A stretch of DNA of 62,836 nucleotides from Emiliania huxleyi CCMP1516. Lineage: Eukaryota > Haptophyta > Isochrysidales > Noelaerhabdaceae. The notes beneath the pieces were generated by a model. That model saw only the letters and a program-made list of their open reading frames with translations, did no database searches and was not told the DNA's origin. A program made the translations under genes and the position numbers. The DNA is taken from positions 398,635-461,470 of the forward strand of contig NW_005196456.1 in NCBI RefSeq assembly GCF_000372725.1. The letters are read 5' to 3'. This document shows, piece after piece, positions 1-11,133 of the stretch. Position 1 is the first letter of the stretch; each line of letters opens with the position of its first letter.

Positions 1-345
1 ATATTGTGCTGAGGTTCCGGTGCAGTCTTTTTTATCTACACAGATGTCGCAGGTGGTGGACACCGTCCTGAGGTACGAATATGGGATGACAGTAACAACT
101 CCGCAAGCGAGTAATCCGTAGACCGCGCGCGCAGCGCGCTCCGTTTGCAGACCGCCCTGGCGGACTCGTTTACACTTCCAAGCTCAAGCCAGGCGTCGCA
201 GGCCATAAAGAGGAGCGCAGATTAAAATGGCGCCGCAGGCTCCCCGGGCCGTCCGCGCACAGACCACAATAAAAAACATCTATCACACACCACTAGGGGG
301 TGGGGGAGCTCCGATCTCCCATCTCCAATACTCTCCAATCTACAG

Positions 346-545
346 CGTCGTCATCTTAGGCCGGGGATCCAGTCAGATCTCCGATCTCCATCTTCAATCT
401 CCAATCTCCAACGTCGTCATCTTAGGCCGGATCCAGTCAGATCTCCGATCTCCATCTTCAATCTCCAATCTCCAACGTCGTCATCTTAGGCCGGATCCAG
501 TCAGATCTCCGATCTCCATCTCCAATCTCCAATCTCCAATCTCGA
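346..545. repeat. 64-66 bp tandem repeat, three copies
   Basis: Three head-to-tail copies of a 64-66 bp unit, each containing CGTCGTCATCTTAGGCCGG followed by short ATCTCCA-type blocks. The start of the unit is seen near 346, 412 and 476. ATCTCCA-like blocks continue less regularly to about 830. The whole stretch 1-1108 carries no gene I can support; the open frames in it are repeat translations. Confidence 0.8.
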
Positions 546-1108
546 TTCGGGGGCCCGGGGGAGGAGGGGGGCTCAAACCTTCAAGGAGATGCGCTATGGA
601 TTCATTCACACTGGCCATCTCTCATCTCCAATCTCCAATCTTCTACTTGGCCACTGTCGCCGCCGGCAGCAATCTACGACCTCCATTTTCAATCTTCGAT
701 CTCACATCTGGGGCGGCTGGGCGCTAGGATCTACAATCTGCATTCTCCATCTCCTATCTCCACATTTTGGCCCGTGTTGCTGCTCAGCGATCTGCAATCC
801 ACAATCTCAATCTTCGATCTTTAGTCTTGAATGGGGAACCGGACAGGAGGGACTTTCTGAAAATCAGCGTCTAGAGCACTGACCCGTAGAGCCGTGCTGG
901 CGAGACTTGGGCGTGTCCGTGTGCGGATATCTCCCCAGTCTTAATCAACTATCTCTACCCCATCCCCAACGATCTACTGGTCTTGGGTAGAGATGTCCAT
1001 TACTCCTGCGGCGGGACGGAAAATGAACGTGACGGAGATGCCGTCAACACAACACACAAACGCGAAAGACAGAATTCAAATTTAGCACAGCTAGCACACA
1101 GCTTCGCA

Positions 1109-3764
1109 TCAGCTGTCCCGCTCGTCCCCGTTTGGCATCGTGGCCCAACGCGCCCGCACGAAGCCCAGCGCCGCCTGCATGACCGCCTCCCCCGTCGTCG
1201 GGTACGGGTGGATGCTCCGCGCCACAGCGGCGAGGCCGACCTAGCATCAACGTGCAGCCGACTTGCTCCCTTCGCAAAGAGGCTGCCTTAACCTTTTGCT
1301 CGCGAGCGCCTTTGCGTGGATCGCGAGCGTGAGCTCGTTGATCGCCTGAGAGACGAACGACCGAGGAGATGAACGACTGCTGATTCACAATGCAACGGCG
1401 CGCGTGAGCTCGAGCGCCTCGCCGGCGCGGCTCCCGACGACAGTCGCTCCGACGATCTCGTCGCCTCCCCTCCGGCAAAGAATGCTCACCTACGTGCACC
1501 CGCAGCAGAGGCGTGAGGAGGCGCGGAGCTCGAGCCCAACCGTGTCCCCGTCCGGCAGGGGGGGGGGGGGGGGGGGCGCACGAAGCCGCCCTCCTCGTCC
1601 TCGCCCTCGAGGATCGCTCGGTCGTTGCCTAATCTCGGACAATCTCGCGTCGCCTCGGCCGATCTCGTCCTCGCCAGCGAGAAGAAGCCGTGCGGCCGCT
1701 GCCCGCGAGAGCGCTGCTGTACTCCTCCACCTCTACGCCCGCCGCCCTCGCCGCCGCTAGACTCATGCCGACCATCGCGACCTGATCGCGCGCACTCTCG
1801 GTCACTCTTCGGGCGATTTGGCGGCGATCTGGAGGCGATCTCGCGGCGCCTCGGGCTCGGTGTAGATCACGGAGGGCACGACGAGCGACGTGTGCCGCCA
1901 CGCGCCGCCAAAGAGCGCATTCTCGACGGCCACCTGGGGCGCGGCACCCTCGGTCCATCCCGCAGGCAACCTCGCGCGATCTCTCGCATTCTCGCCAATG
2001 GAGGGCAGGGGAGGGAAGGGGGGGGGGGGGGGGAAGGGGGGGGGGAAGGGGGGGGGGAAGGAGGGAAGGAGGGAGGGAGGGAGGGAGGGAAAAGGAGGGA
2101 GGGAGGGAGGACCGGAGGGAGGGAGGGGGGGAGGGAAGGAAGGAATGGAATGGAAAGGAAAAAAAAGGAGGGGAGGGAGGGAGGGGGGAGAGGCAAAACA
2201 AGCACCTTGGCGTGCTCTCCGGCGACATGGGTCAGACGAGGCGTGCCCGAGACGACGTCGCCCGCCGCGTACACGTCCGGGTTGCTGGTCGCGAGGAGCT
2301 CGTCGACCTGCGGGCGATCTCGAGAGATCTCCCGCTGATCTCGAGCGACCTCGGGTGATCGCGGGTGATCTCGGGAGATCTCGGGAGATCTCGACTCGTC
2401 TGGCATCTAGTCGCTCGTGGCCAGGATGCCGCCTTCGCCCGCCTCCACGCCCGCTGCGTCGAGGCCGAGATCGCCTGCGGGTCATGTCTCCGACGCATCA
2501 CGGACGTGTCTCGTACCTTCCGAGCCCGAACCTGAAGCCGAGCACGCCTACAGGGACGTGCCGGGACACGTCCGGTGGACACTTCTCGCACATCTCGCCT
2601 CCGCCGCCCCCGCAGCTCAAGCCGCCGGTGTTTGGCTCTCTGCCCGTCGCCACGAGCAGCGCGTCGCACTCCAGCGCCCAGCCCTCCTGTTCACGGCTGG
2701 ACGGTGTGAAGAGGTGCCGACCCACGCGCAGCGCGTCCACCCCGCTTGCAGCTCGCCTCGCCGCCGCCGTCGCACTCCCCCGCCGCCTCGCCGCCGCCCC
2801 CTCCTCCCACAGCGTGGAGGGTGATGCGCGGGAATCCGCCCGCCTCCGGCGAAGTGTGCGCCACCCTCTCGACAGTCGCGTTGTAGCGCACGGTCACGCC
2901 AGCCTGCAGGGAGGAGCGGGCCGGTCTCGCGCCGGCGGCCGCGGCAGAACGAGGACACGTCGCCTGGGTAACCTCTGGGCGAGGCTCCGGCCCCTCTGCT
3001 CAAGGCCCCGTCTGCTCAAGGCCCCGTCTGCTCAAGGCAGCCACACCTCCCGCCGCGAGGACAGCTCACGCTGTGCCCTCTCTCTCGGCGGCACCTCGGC
3101 TGCACCTCGGCTGCACCTCGGCTGCATCTCGGCTGCATCTCGGCTGCACCCTGGCTGCATCTCGGCCGCACCTCGGCTCGATCTCGGCTCGATCTCGGCT
3201 AGCCGCCCGCCTCACGCAGCGCGGCCGCCACCGCCTCCCCCGCCTTGGGGTGCTCCCTTGGCAGCAGCCTCCCCGACCTCGCCAGCACGGTGACTGCCGA
3301 TCCGAAGGCGGAGAAGGCATGCGCCATCTCCAGTGCCACAGCGCCGGCGCCTATTCACACTTGCGCGCGTGAAGAGGGCGGCCGTCGACGCCGCCGTCTC
3401 GAGGGGGTGACCAGCGGCCGGCGCCGAGGACGGCGAGTCGGGGCGGCAGCGAGTCGAGGTTGAACAGGTTGGCGTTGGTGAGGAAAGGCGCGGTCTCCAG
3501 CCCGGGTATGGGCGGCAGCGCGGCGCGCCCTCCTGTGCTCACAGCATCGCGGTGCCAAGTGGCGAAGGCGTGCGGGGAGGGACCAGCGCCGCCGTCTGTC
3601 GGCCGCCTGTTGCGATGACTGCCTTCCGGAAGCGGAGGACCTTGCCGTTCACCTGAGGGTGGCGCGTGCAGACCACTGCTGCACCGGCTCTGGGCGCGGT
3701 CCGGCTCCCCTGTTGCTTTGCGGTCATTGTTCCCTTGTTGGTTGTAGTTGCAGTTGTAGTTGTG

Positions 3765-3828
<64 letters not shown>

Positions 3829-4584
3829 TTGTGTGCCCTGTGCGTGCGTTGTGTCCACCTCGACAGTGTTGCGGCCGGTGAAGCGGCCTCGCCCTTGGTA
3901 CACGTCGGCGCCCGCCGCGTTGGTGCCCTCGTGCGAGTCGGCGGGAGCGATCTGCGCCCGCTTCGCCCTCAGCCTCTGCATCACCGCCTGTGAGTGATTA
4001 ACTCCTCATTAGATGATCATCGTCAACCGGCACGTGCTTCTGCCAGCTCTCGAAGGCCGCAAAGTCGACCGCCGGAGGCGCCGAGAGCCGCACTCCAAAC
4101 TCCTCTGCTCGGCGCACCTCCCTCACGGCGCGCGCGGCACGGAGCAGCGCCTAGCGGCAGCAGCGACATTCGGGAGCAAGGCGGCGCGTCCAGATCGCGT
4201 GCGAAGCGGCGCTCAGTTTGCTACTAAGTGGAGCCAGCTCACTAGTGCTCTAGCGAGCGCCTCCGAGATCAGGCAGGAGCGAGCGCCGCGCCGCGCCGCC
4301 TGCTTGGCCGACACGAGCCCGCCCGCGCCCGCGCCAATGACGACAAGGTCGTACACTTCGGGCGGCGACGGGTCCGTCCAGCGTCGAGGGTGGACCGCGT
4401 CGAGCAGCCTGGCATTGCTCGCGTCGAGCGGTTCAATATCGAGCTGCCGGGCCGCGCTTGCGTCGGCGTCGGCACTCGGATCCCAGCGAGCAACGGCGGA
4501 GACCGGCTGTGTGCGGATGCCTGTGGCGGCGGCTGAGGGCGGCGAGAGGTAGGCGAGAGCGGAGAGGCGGAAGAGTGTGGCCAT
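1109..4584 (-). CDS. Pyridine nucleotide-disulfide oxidoreductase-like flavoprotein (mercuric reductase-like), active-site cysteines missing
   Basis: Exons by frame and homology (minus strand): 4261-4584, 4058-4150, 3859-3987, 3607-3652, 3425-3532, 3211-3350, 2787-2903, 2626-2686, 2443-2474, 2206-2307, 1850-1933, 1703-1781, 1578-1628, a poorly resolved piece near 1490-1510, 1400-1464, 1310-1345, 1109-1240. The order of motifs is that of the family: FAD-binding DLVVIGAGAGG, EEFGVRL, ATGG, PPIPGL, LAVLGAG, LVATGREPN, SNPDVYAAGDV, LTHVAGEHA, YTEPE, GATVVGSRAGE and the dimer-interface HPYPT. Normally a GGDCLNxGCVPSK stretch precedes ALLRAAR; here exon 1 ends CLISE and exon 2 starts ALLRAAR, with no CxxxxC in any frame of the 110-bp intron between. 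Family members transfer electrons from NAD(P)H through FAD to that disulfide, so this product may be inactive, divergent, or missing an exon through assembly. Twelve of fourteen resolved introns start GC. The start is ATG at 4584, about 310 bp from the divergent TPI gene. Confidence 0.8.
1985..2190. repeat. Intronic G-rich (GGGA)n tract
   Basis: Polypurine GGGA/GGGAAG run inside the 1934-2205 intron of the flavoprotein gene. It produces several long spurious open frames rich in Gly/Arg/Glu or Pro/Ser. Confidence 0.85.
3093..3200. repeat. 12-bp minisatellite, CTCGGCTGCACC family
   Basis: About nine units of CTCGGCTGCACC and CTCGGCTGCATC, ending in CTCGGCTCGAT variants, inside the 2904-3210 intron of the flavoprotein gene. 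The same 12-mer occurs in introns at 35152-35305 and 47182-47285. Confidence 0.85.
3763..3830. repeat. (TGCG)n microsatellite
   Basis: About seventeen tandem TGCG units, inside the 3653-3858 intron of the flavoprotein gene. Confidence 0.9.
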
Positions 4585-4896
4585 CGCTACATGCTATGGC
4601 CAAAAAAGTTTGGCCCCCTGGTTTCTCCCTCACCTGCCAACAATAGATCTACCTCGGTGGCGCAAGGGTACCTCAACTGAGATAAGCGCCGAAGCCTAGA
4701 AATCGCCGACCGATCGAGACGAGGAGATTCCCGAGGCGTGTGCGGCACAGCTCGCCTTGTCCGCGCCCCTCGCCCGCCCGCCACCCTCACTCGCCCGCCC
4801 CGCCCTCCCCGCGCCCCGCCCCGCCTGCGGCCACACCAAGGTCCCCTCTCCTCTCCGTCACCGTCCCGCGGGGCCCCCATTGCGTGCAGATTAACC

Positions 4897-5673
4897 ATGG
4901 GACGCAGGCCGATCGTTGGTGGCAACTGGAAGTGCAACCCAGCTGAGATCTCGAAGCTCGACGGTCTGGTTGCCAACATCAACGCGTGCGATACGTCGGG
5001 CTGCGACGTGTACGTCTGCCCGTCGCCGCTGCACGTCGGGCTCGTCTACAACAAGTTCACCAACGGCGCCTGCGTGGCGCCGCAGAACTGCAACTTCAAG
5101 GGCTGCGGTGCGTACACTGGCGAGATGGCCGTGGACCAGATGGTCGACATGGGCATGAAGTGGTGCCTCATCGGCCACTCCGAGCGCCGCGGCGAGTTCG
5201 GCCTGCCGACGCCCGTCGAGAGCAGCGAGCTGCTCGCCACCAAGTGCAAGTACATCCTCGAGAAGGGCATGAAGTGCATCTACGCCATCGGCGAGCCGCT
5301 GCCCATCCGTGAGAAGGGCATCGATGCGGTGCTCGCCTACTGCGTGGAGCAGCTCACGCCGTTCAAAGACATCCTCGATCCCGAGACGGTGGTCCTAGCC
5401 TACGAGCCCGTCTGGTCGATCGGCACCGGCGTGACGGCGACGCCGGAGCAGGCGCAGGAGACGCACGCGGCCATCCGCAAGTGGATCTCGGAGAACGTGA
5501 GCCCGGCGTGCGCCGAGGGCATCCGCATCCAGTACGGCGGCTCGGCCAACGCCAAGAACGCCCCCGAGCTCTCCGCCTGCGCCGACGTCGACGGCTTCCT
5601 CGTCGGCGGCGCCTCGCTCAAGCCCGAGTTTGCCGAGATCGTCGCGGCCATCGCCCAGGCCAAGGCGGCCTGA
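4897..5673 (+). CDS. TPI: Triosephosphate isomerase
   Basis: 258-residue protein, usual TPI length, with no intron. It interconverts dihydroxyacetone phosphate and glyceraldehyde 3-phosphate in glycolysis/gluconeogenesis. Catalytic residues are all visible: Lys12 in GGNWKCN, His94 in IGHSERR, Glu170 in LAYEPVW followed by the flexible loop SIGTGVTATP, and the phosphate-binding YGGS and LVGGASLKPEF near the C-terminus. The start is the ATG in TTAACCATGGG. The frame is open upstream to about 4738 but only through a GTG, and that stretch is Arg/Pro-rich, so I read it as 5' leader; a cytosolic form is likely. The gene is divergent from the flavoprotein gene at 4584. Confidence 0.97.
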   Translation: MGRRPIVGGNWKCNPAEISKLDGLVANINACDTSGCDVYVCPSPLHVGLVYNKFTNGACVAPQNCNFKGCGAYTGEMAVDQMVDMGMKWCLIGHSERRGEFGLPTPVESSELLATKCKYILEKGMKCIYAIGEPLPIREKGIDAVLAYCVEQLTPFKDILDPETVVLAYEPVWSIGTGVTATPEQAQETHAAIRKWISENVSPACAEGIRIQYGGSANAKNAPELSACADVDGFLVGGASLKPEFAEIVAAIAQAKAA

Positions 5674-6607
5674 CTCGTCGCGGACGGGCGGCGCTCCCGA
5701 CTGTGAGTGGCGCAGCCACTGCGCCCACGTAGTGCCATGGACACGGCGTGAGGCGGAAGGGCAGCGGCGCGGCGTCCACCCGTGCCGTGCGTGTGGTGTT
5801 GGAAAGGGATGATCTCGGAACACGGCGCGATCGCTCTCTCGTCGGTGTGTGGATAGCGCGTGCGCACCCGCAGCGATGGCAACATGGGCGGAAGGTGGGT
5901 CTTGTCCGACGCGTCAACGATTAGGACGTGGATGTGAGCGCAAAATCTCGAGCTCGTCTCAGGCGCTAATACGAGTGAGAACTGAAAGATCGAGAAAATG
6001 TGAAATATTGAAAAAATAAAATAGCTAGCCTTAAATGCTAAAAAAGGTTCGCCTTTTGGGCCTTGGTGCTTGGTAGGTTGGTTGCAAGGCTTGGAGGTCG
6101 TCTGGGTTGAGAAGTGCTCTCGTAAGCTCGAGAAAAGCCGAACAAAGGAACTTCATTTCGATTGTTCGCGTATGTTCTTCGTACCGGGTCGTGGACGTGG
6201 TACAGCACAAGTTGATACCGTAGAAAATAAAAGGGTGCCGGGTCGCAGCACGCAGATGCGTGCCGTGCCGGCTGCCGCGTGCGGTGCGGACGTCTCTCGT
6301 CTGCGCACTGCGGTGTGCCGAGGCGAGAGCGGCGAGGGCCGCGTCCCCCGCGAGTAGGAGGTACGTAGCCACTGAAAGCGAAATCGCGCAATCCGGTCCG
6401 CGCAGATGCACTATCGGTCTAGGCTAGTTCCAAACGATAGAACTAAGCTTAATATGAGCCATTTGGCCAACAAACATTGCATTTCAACAAAGAAAAGAAA
6501 GAAAACGGACAACCCAAGGGAGGGATGGGAGGACGGGGGGGGGAGGGAGCCGGTATCGACGGCACGCCGCCACCACACAGGGATTTTAAGGAGAGGGGTG
6601 TGGTGCG
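5674..6607. other. Intergenic, no gene recognised
   Basis: Downstream of TPI. An AT-richer stretch at about 5970-6060 may hold TPI 3' processing signals. Short open frames on both strands show no motif I recognise. Confidence 0.5.
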
Positions 6608-7316
6608 CTAGCCGTCGCCCACCCTTGGGCGTCCGCCTCTTCCTATCTCTCTTCGCAGCCTCTCTCCGATTCTCGCTTCAACCTTCGTGCCACCTCGCGG
6701 TCGCCCCCTTCTCGTCGTGCTCTCCCTTGTCGCTTCTTCCTCTGTCGCGTCGCTCTCCTCTGCCTCGTTCTGCGCCGCCGCCGCCGCCTGCCGGTCCCTT
6801 GTTCTCTCGGCTTCTTTCGCCTTTCGGCGCAGCTCCGCCCTCCTTGCTGCATATCCTGGCCCCTCGAGTCTATCGAGCTCTCCTCGAGCAAGGACGAGTC
6901 TTCTGACGCCCACTGCTATCATTTGCCGCCCAGTCATATCATTGCTCAGGTCCACTCTCTCTTCGAACACTTGTGCCTTCACGGATGATGCCGGCGCTGG
7001 GGTCCCCTTCGGGTGCATCGTGACGGCTGACAACGGGATTTCCACTGGTTCGTCCTCCTCTGAGTCGTCTTCCCCCGCTTCCTTCCGCTCGGCTCTACGT
7101 TCGGTAAGTCCGGCTTGGCTCACCCTCCATGCCGTGAACAGGCGCTTTATCCACCCTATGTTCTTCTCTCGCTCCTCCGTCCGCCCGTGCCTTGGTCTTG
7201 TCGTTGTTTCGCATCCATGTCTGTATGGCAGTCGAGGCTGCCTTCCCCACTACCTGTAGTTCACTCGTCACCTCCCCCGCGAGCTCCCTTTTCTTTCTTT
7301 CGGGTATGGGGTCCAT
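6608..7316 (-). CDS. Hypothetical charged coiled-coil protein, frame broken
   Basis: Two minus-strand pieces in different frames may belong together. The upstream piece starts at ATG 7316 (MDPIPERKKRELAGEV) and runs to about 7100. The downstream piece (about 7120 to 6608) is acidic then strongly helical, with long Glu/Arg/Ala heptad-like runs. A GTGAGC at the join could be a donor, but the only nearby AG would give an intron of about 30 bp. I do not recognise the family. It could also be a degraded element. Confidence 0.3.
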
Positions 7317-7617
7317 TTCAACATTACAGACAGACACGGACAACTGACTTTTTTCTGACAGCGATACGGTGCAGACATCAAGGCCATATTGCGGCGGTGG
7401 AGGGAGTGATGGCGGCGGGGGTGGTGGCCGTCGCTGCCGCGGGCGTGGTGGCGGCGGGGGCGGTGGAAGCTGAGGCGTCGTGATGCGCTGCCTCCGCCGC
7501 CTTCGTCGCCACCGGCTCTGCCGGCGCCGCCGCGGCGGGTGTCGCCCGCGCGAGGGCAGTAGCCGCGCGCGGACAATTCTTTTTTGAGCGGCGCTGTCGA
7601 CCACTGCATTACCACGC

Positions 7618-8734
7618 ATGGAGGAGGACGCCGAGGCCGAGCCCCAATCCTACGCGTGGGAGTCGGAGCTGCAGCGCACCTGGGACGCCGTCGAAGAGAC
7701 GGCCGATGGCAGCCTTCGCTCCGCCGCCGCTGGCTCCTGGCGGCCAGGCGAGAAGCCGAGCGTGCAGGTCGGCGTGCGGCGAGGCGTGATGCGCGCCGTG
7801 CTGCTGGTGCTGGACTGCTCGCGTCACGCCGCCGAGCACGACGTCGAGATGAAGCCCTCGCGCCTCTCCGTCATGTGCGACGCCGCGAGCGACTTTGCCG
7901 GCCGCTTCTTTGAGCAGAACCCAGTCTCGACGCTCGCGGTGCTGGTCACGCGGAGAGAGAAGGCGGAGGCGCTCACGCAGCTGTCGTGCAACGTGCGGCA
8001 GCACCAGCAGGCGCTCCGGGCCCTCGCCGCGTCCGACGACGGCTGCGGCGGCGACGCCTCCTGCAACATCCGCTCGGGGCCTCTTCCAAGCGTTTTCGCA
8101 GGACCTTTCCTGGAGCTGTGCTATAGGTGACGCGTCGCTGCAGAACGCGCTCGAGCTCGCCCGCGACACGCTCTCCTCGGTCGCGTCCTTCGTCTCGCGC
8201 GAGGTCCCTCCTCTCGTCTGCTTGTTGTTCTATCATCATCATCGTCATTGTCCTTCTAACATTTGCGAGGTGCTCCTCCTCTCGTCTTCGCTGACGACTT
8301 GCGACCCTGGCGACCTGCTCGCGAGGACCCGAGAGGACCCGAGAGGACCCGAGAGGACCCGAGAGGACCCGAGAGGACCCGAGAGGACCCGAGAGGACCC
8401 GAGAGGACCCGAGAGGACCCGAGAGGACCCGAGAGGACCCGAGACCCAGCTCTCGTGACGCAGGCGACCTGCTCGCCTCGCTCTCCTCGATCGCCGCGTC
8501 GCGCGTCCGCTGCTCCGTCATCTCCCTCCTCGCCGAGGTTTACATCTGCAGGCGGAGCTCGCGTCCGCATCTCGGCCACAGCTCGGCCATATCTCGCTCC
8601 ATCTCGCCGAGGTCTGCATCTACAGGCGCATCGCCCGCGAGACTGGCGGCGAGTACGGCGTCGCTCTCTCCCAGCCACACCTCCGAGAGCTACTGCTGAG
8701 GCTGCTGCCGCCGCGGCCCGTCTGCCAGGTCCCT

Positions 8735-8773
<39 letters not shown>

Positions 8774-9323
8774 CTCACCGCCGCCGCCGGTCCCACCGCC
8801 GCCATTGCCGTTCCAAGCCGCCCTTCACACCTCCAGCGCCACCGCCTCCAGCGCCACCCCTCCGGCCCCGCCGCCACAGGATAAGCTCGCGCCGACCAAC
8901 TCGCTGGTCAAGGTTGGCTTCCCCAGCCGCGTGCCGCCGGGCGGCGCTCCGGCGCTCACCTACTCGGCGGGCTCCTCCAAGCCCGAGGTGAGGGCCGACG
9001 GAGGGTTTGCGTGCCCTCAGTGCGGCGTGCTGCACGCAGAGCTTCCCACCGAGTGCCCTGTCTGCGCCCTCAAGCTCCTCTCGGCGACGGACCTCTCAAA
9101 GACGTACCACCACCTCTTCCCGCTCCCGCTCTTCAAGCAGCAGCTCGGCCCGCCCGCCGCGCTCTGCTTCGGCTGCGGAGAGGCGCTGCCCGCCGCCGCG
9201 CGCAACGCCGCGCCGGCGACGCACGGCTTCACATGCGGCGCGTGTGGCGCCGCGTTCTGCGAGCACTGCGACGCGCTGCTGCACGAGTCTCTCCACGCGT
9301 GCCCCTCTTGTGAAGGTCCTTAG
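7618..9323 (+). CDS. GTF2H2: TFIIH core subunit p44 / SSL1
   Basis: Six exons: 7618-8050, 8127-8203, 8270-8309, 8464-8537, 8612-8728, 8880-9323, giving 394 residues, essentially the length of animal p44. The N-terminal vWA-type half shows YAWESELQRTW, LLVLDCSRHA, FFEQNPVSTLAVLVTRR, SLQNALELA, LTTCDPGDLL and a VSVIxLxAEV-type strand; the middle has SLVKVGFPS; the C-terminal 110 residues hold the paired zinc-finger region (FACPQCG, ECPVC, CFGCGE, CGACGAAFCEHCD, CPSC). p44 activates the XPD helicase within TFIIH for transcription initiation and nucleotide-excision repair. All junctions keep frame. Donors are GC, GT, GC, GT, GT. Four of the five introns begin with a near-copy of the next exon start. 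Intron 3 contains a 10-bp minisatellite. Confidence 0.95.
8324..8443. repeat. 10-bp minisatellite GAGAGGACCC
   Basis: About twelve nearly perfect units inside p44 intron 3 (8310-8463). Regular but without spacers, so not a CRISPR. Confidence 0.95.
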
Positions 9324-9526
9324 CTGTATTACAGGGCCAAAAAGGGCAAGGGGCCGCCCCACGCCCACCCCCAGCCCGCACGCGAGCCCCACGACTTTGT
9401 CTTTTTGAGGGTTTTCCGACTTTTTCTCAGAACCCTCTTCCCTCAGTGCTCAGACACTCAACGACCATGCGCAAAAGGGTTCGGTTCCTGCAGCTGGGTT
9501 CGGATTCCTTGCCGTCTCTCTATGGA

Positions 9527-10903
9527 CTATGCGTTGCCGGCGACCGCGTCGCCGAGGACCGCGGCATTCGCGAGCTGCTTGGCGTGCGTCGGGAAGAGGA
9601 GCACCTTTGCGTTCGAGCTCCCCGCCACCGACGCCAAGGCCGCCACGTGTTGGCGGTGGAGCAAGAGTCGAGCAGCGTCGCGCCGCGCCGCCGCGCCGCC
9701 GTCGGCCGCCGCGCCGCCGGAAGCGCCGCCTTCGAGCGACGCAGCGATCCTGTCGAGCGAGTCGGCGAGGCCTCTCGCCTGGACGCGTCATGGACGTGTC
9801 ACGGACGCATCTCGAGGGGCGAGTGTGTCGGCTGGCCCGTCCTCTCGGCCTCCATCTGCAGCCGCTCCTGCTCGCCTCTCGCTCCGAGCACCGTCGCCTG
9901 AGTCGGACGGGCCAGAGTCGAAGGGCTAGAGTCGCCACGCGAGTTGCTGGCGTGGCGGCGGCGTGATCCCCACCAGGGCGGCGCGAGCGCGTGAGCCGAG
10001 ACGGGACGAGTCTGCTGCGCTCGCCACGTTGACGTGGGATCTTGCAGAGGCGGTGAGGTGCGATCTCTACCTCACCTCGCGTCGCCCCTCTGCCGCGTTG
10101 ATCAGGGCCGCCTTCTCTCCCTCCGACTGCAGGATGGCGGCCCGCTTCTTGCGCTCTGCGGCCATCTGCATCTCCATCGACGAGACGATCTCTGGCGAGG
10201 GGTGGATGTCGCGCACCTGTCGGGACGTGTCCACCGGACGTGCTATCAACCGGACGTGCACCGGACTTGTCCACCGCGCGTTGTGCTGGGCGTGTCCACC
10301 GAACGCGTGTGCTCCGCTGGACCTGTCCACCGGACGTGCGCCTCTCTCATCAGACTCGCGCGCCTCGATGCGCGTCACGTCGATGCCCCAGCCGGCCGCC
10401 ACGGCGTTGGCCTCCTCGAGCAGCTTCTGGTTGAGCCGCTCCCGCGCGGCAAACGTCTGGTCGAGGGTGAGTTGGCCGATCTCGGAGCGGAGCTGCGTGA
10501 GGACGAGGTTCGTGACGCAGGCGCGAAAGTCGTCCACTGCGTAGCGCGCGCGGGCCAGATCCTTTATCCGGAAGAAGACGACGGCGTCGGCGCTGAGTGG
10601 CGCGTTGTCGGACGTGATGCACGGCTGAGGCGGCACGTCGAGCACCTGCTCTCGGATGCTCGCGTAGATCGACACGCGCTCGATGCCGGGTATGACGAAC
10701 GACAGGCCGGGGTGCAGGCGCCGCTCGAACCGCCCCAGCCGCTCCACCAGAGCCTCCTCGCCGGTAGAGATGATGCGCACCGATGAGACAGCGAGCATGA
10801 CAGCGGCGGCCGCCGCACCCGCGGACACCTCCCAGGCCACCCCGCTTGCGGCGCCGAGCGGGAGCAGCGCGACGAGAGAGAAGAGCGTCGCAGACGTATG
10901 CAT
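9527..10903 (-). CDS. Stomatin/prohibitin-family (SPFH, band 7) membrane protein, SLP-2-like
   Basis: Exons (minus): 10364-10903, 10076-10216, 9850-9897, 9527-9778; 326 residues, all junctions phase 0. The N-terminus is hydrophobic (SATLFSLVALLPLG), then the SPFH core: VRIISTGEEALVERLGRFER, LHPGLSFVIPGIERV, VFFRIKDLARARYAV, LRSEIGQLTLDQTFAARERLN, RDIHPSPEI, ERKKRAAILQSEGEK, and a C-terminal block HVAALASVAGSSNAKVLLFP. SPFH proteins form ring or cap assemblies in mitochondrial or other membranes and stabilise partner proteases and respiratory complexes; the match to stomatin-like protein 2 is by motif only. I use ATG 10903; the frame extends to a GTG at 10921. Introns start GC, GT, GC, and the 147-bp intron 1 is filled with GTCCACCGGACGTGC-like repeats. 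Confidence 0.9.
10217..10363. repeat. Intronic GTCCACCGGACGTG repeat cluster
   Basis: Intron 1 of the SPFH gene contains several imperfect GTCCACCGGACGTG/ACCGGACTTG units. Related GACACGTCC or GACATGTCC units occur in introns near 2560-2590, 9780-9815 and 32325-32372. Confidence 0.7.
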
Positions 10904-11133
10904 CTGGCGAGCAGTGGGCACTTATGCCTGGGAGCCAACGCCCGGCTTCTTGGCGCTCGCCGCTCGCGCTTCACACCGGTGCCGTGCCCTAAACTAGCCA
11001 AGAAATATAGGCCCATCGCGTTAAAGAAACGAGAAGGTGTTAAAGAAACGAGAAGGCGTGGCAGGCGTAGTGAAAAGAAATCGGGCGCGACTAGCGGGCG
11101 CCGCTGTAGAACTCGCGTGACACCGCTTTGCCC

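Noticed and set aside
4645..4725. tRNA-like stretch with an A-box-like GGTGGCGCAAGGG
   Set aside because: No GGTTCGA B-box at the right distance and no cloverleaf acceptor pairing.
4738..4896. N-terminal extension of TPI as plastid transit peptide
   Set aside because: The frame opens on GTG, not ATG, and is low-complexity; a normal ATG with good context is at 4897.
8324..8443. Regular repeat suggestive of CRISPR
   Set aside because: Units are contiguous 10-mers without spacers, inside an intron of a eukaryotic gene. The same holds for 36001-36172 and 11737-12178.
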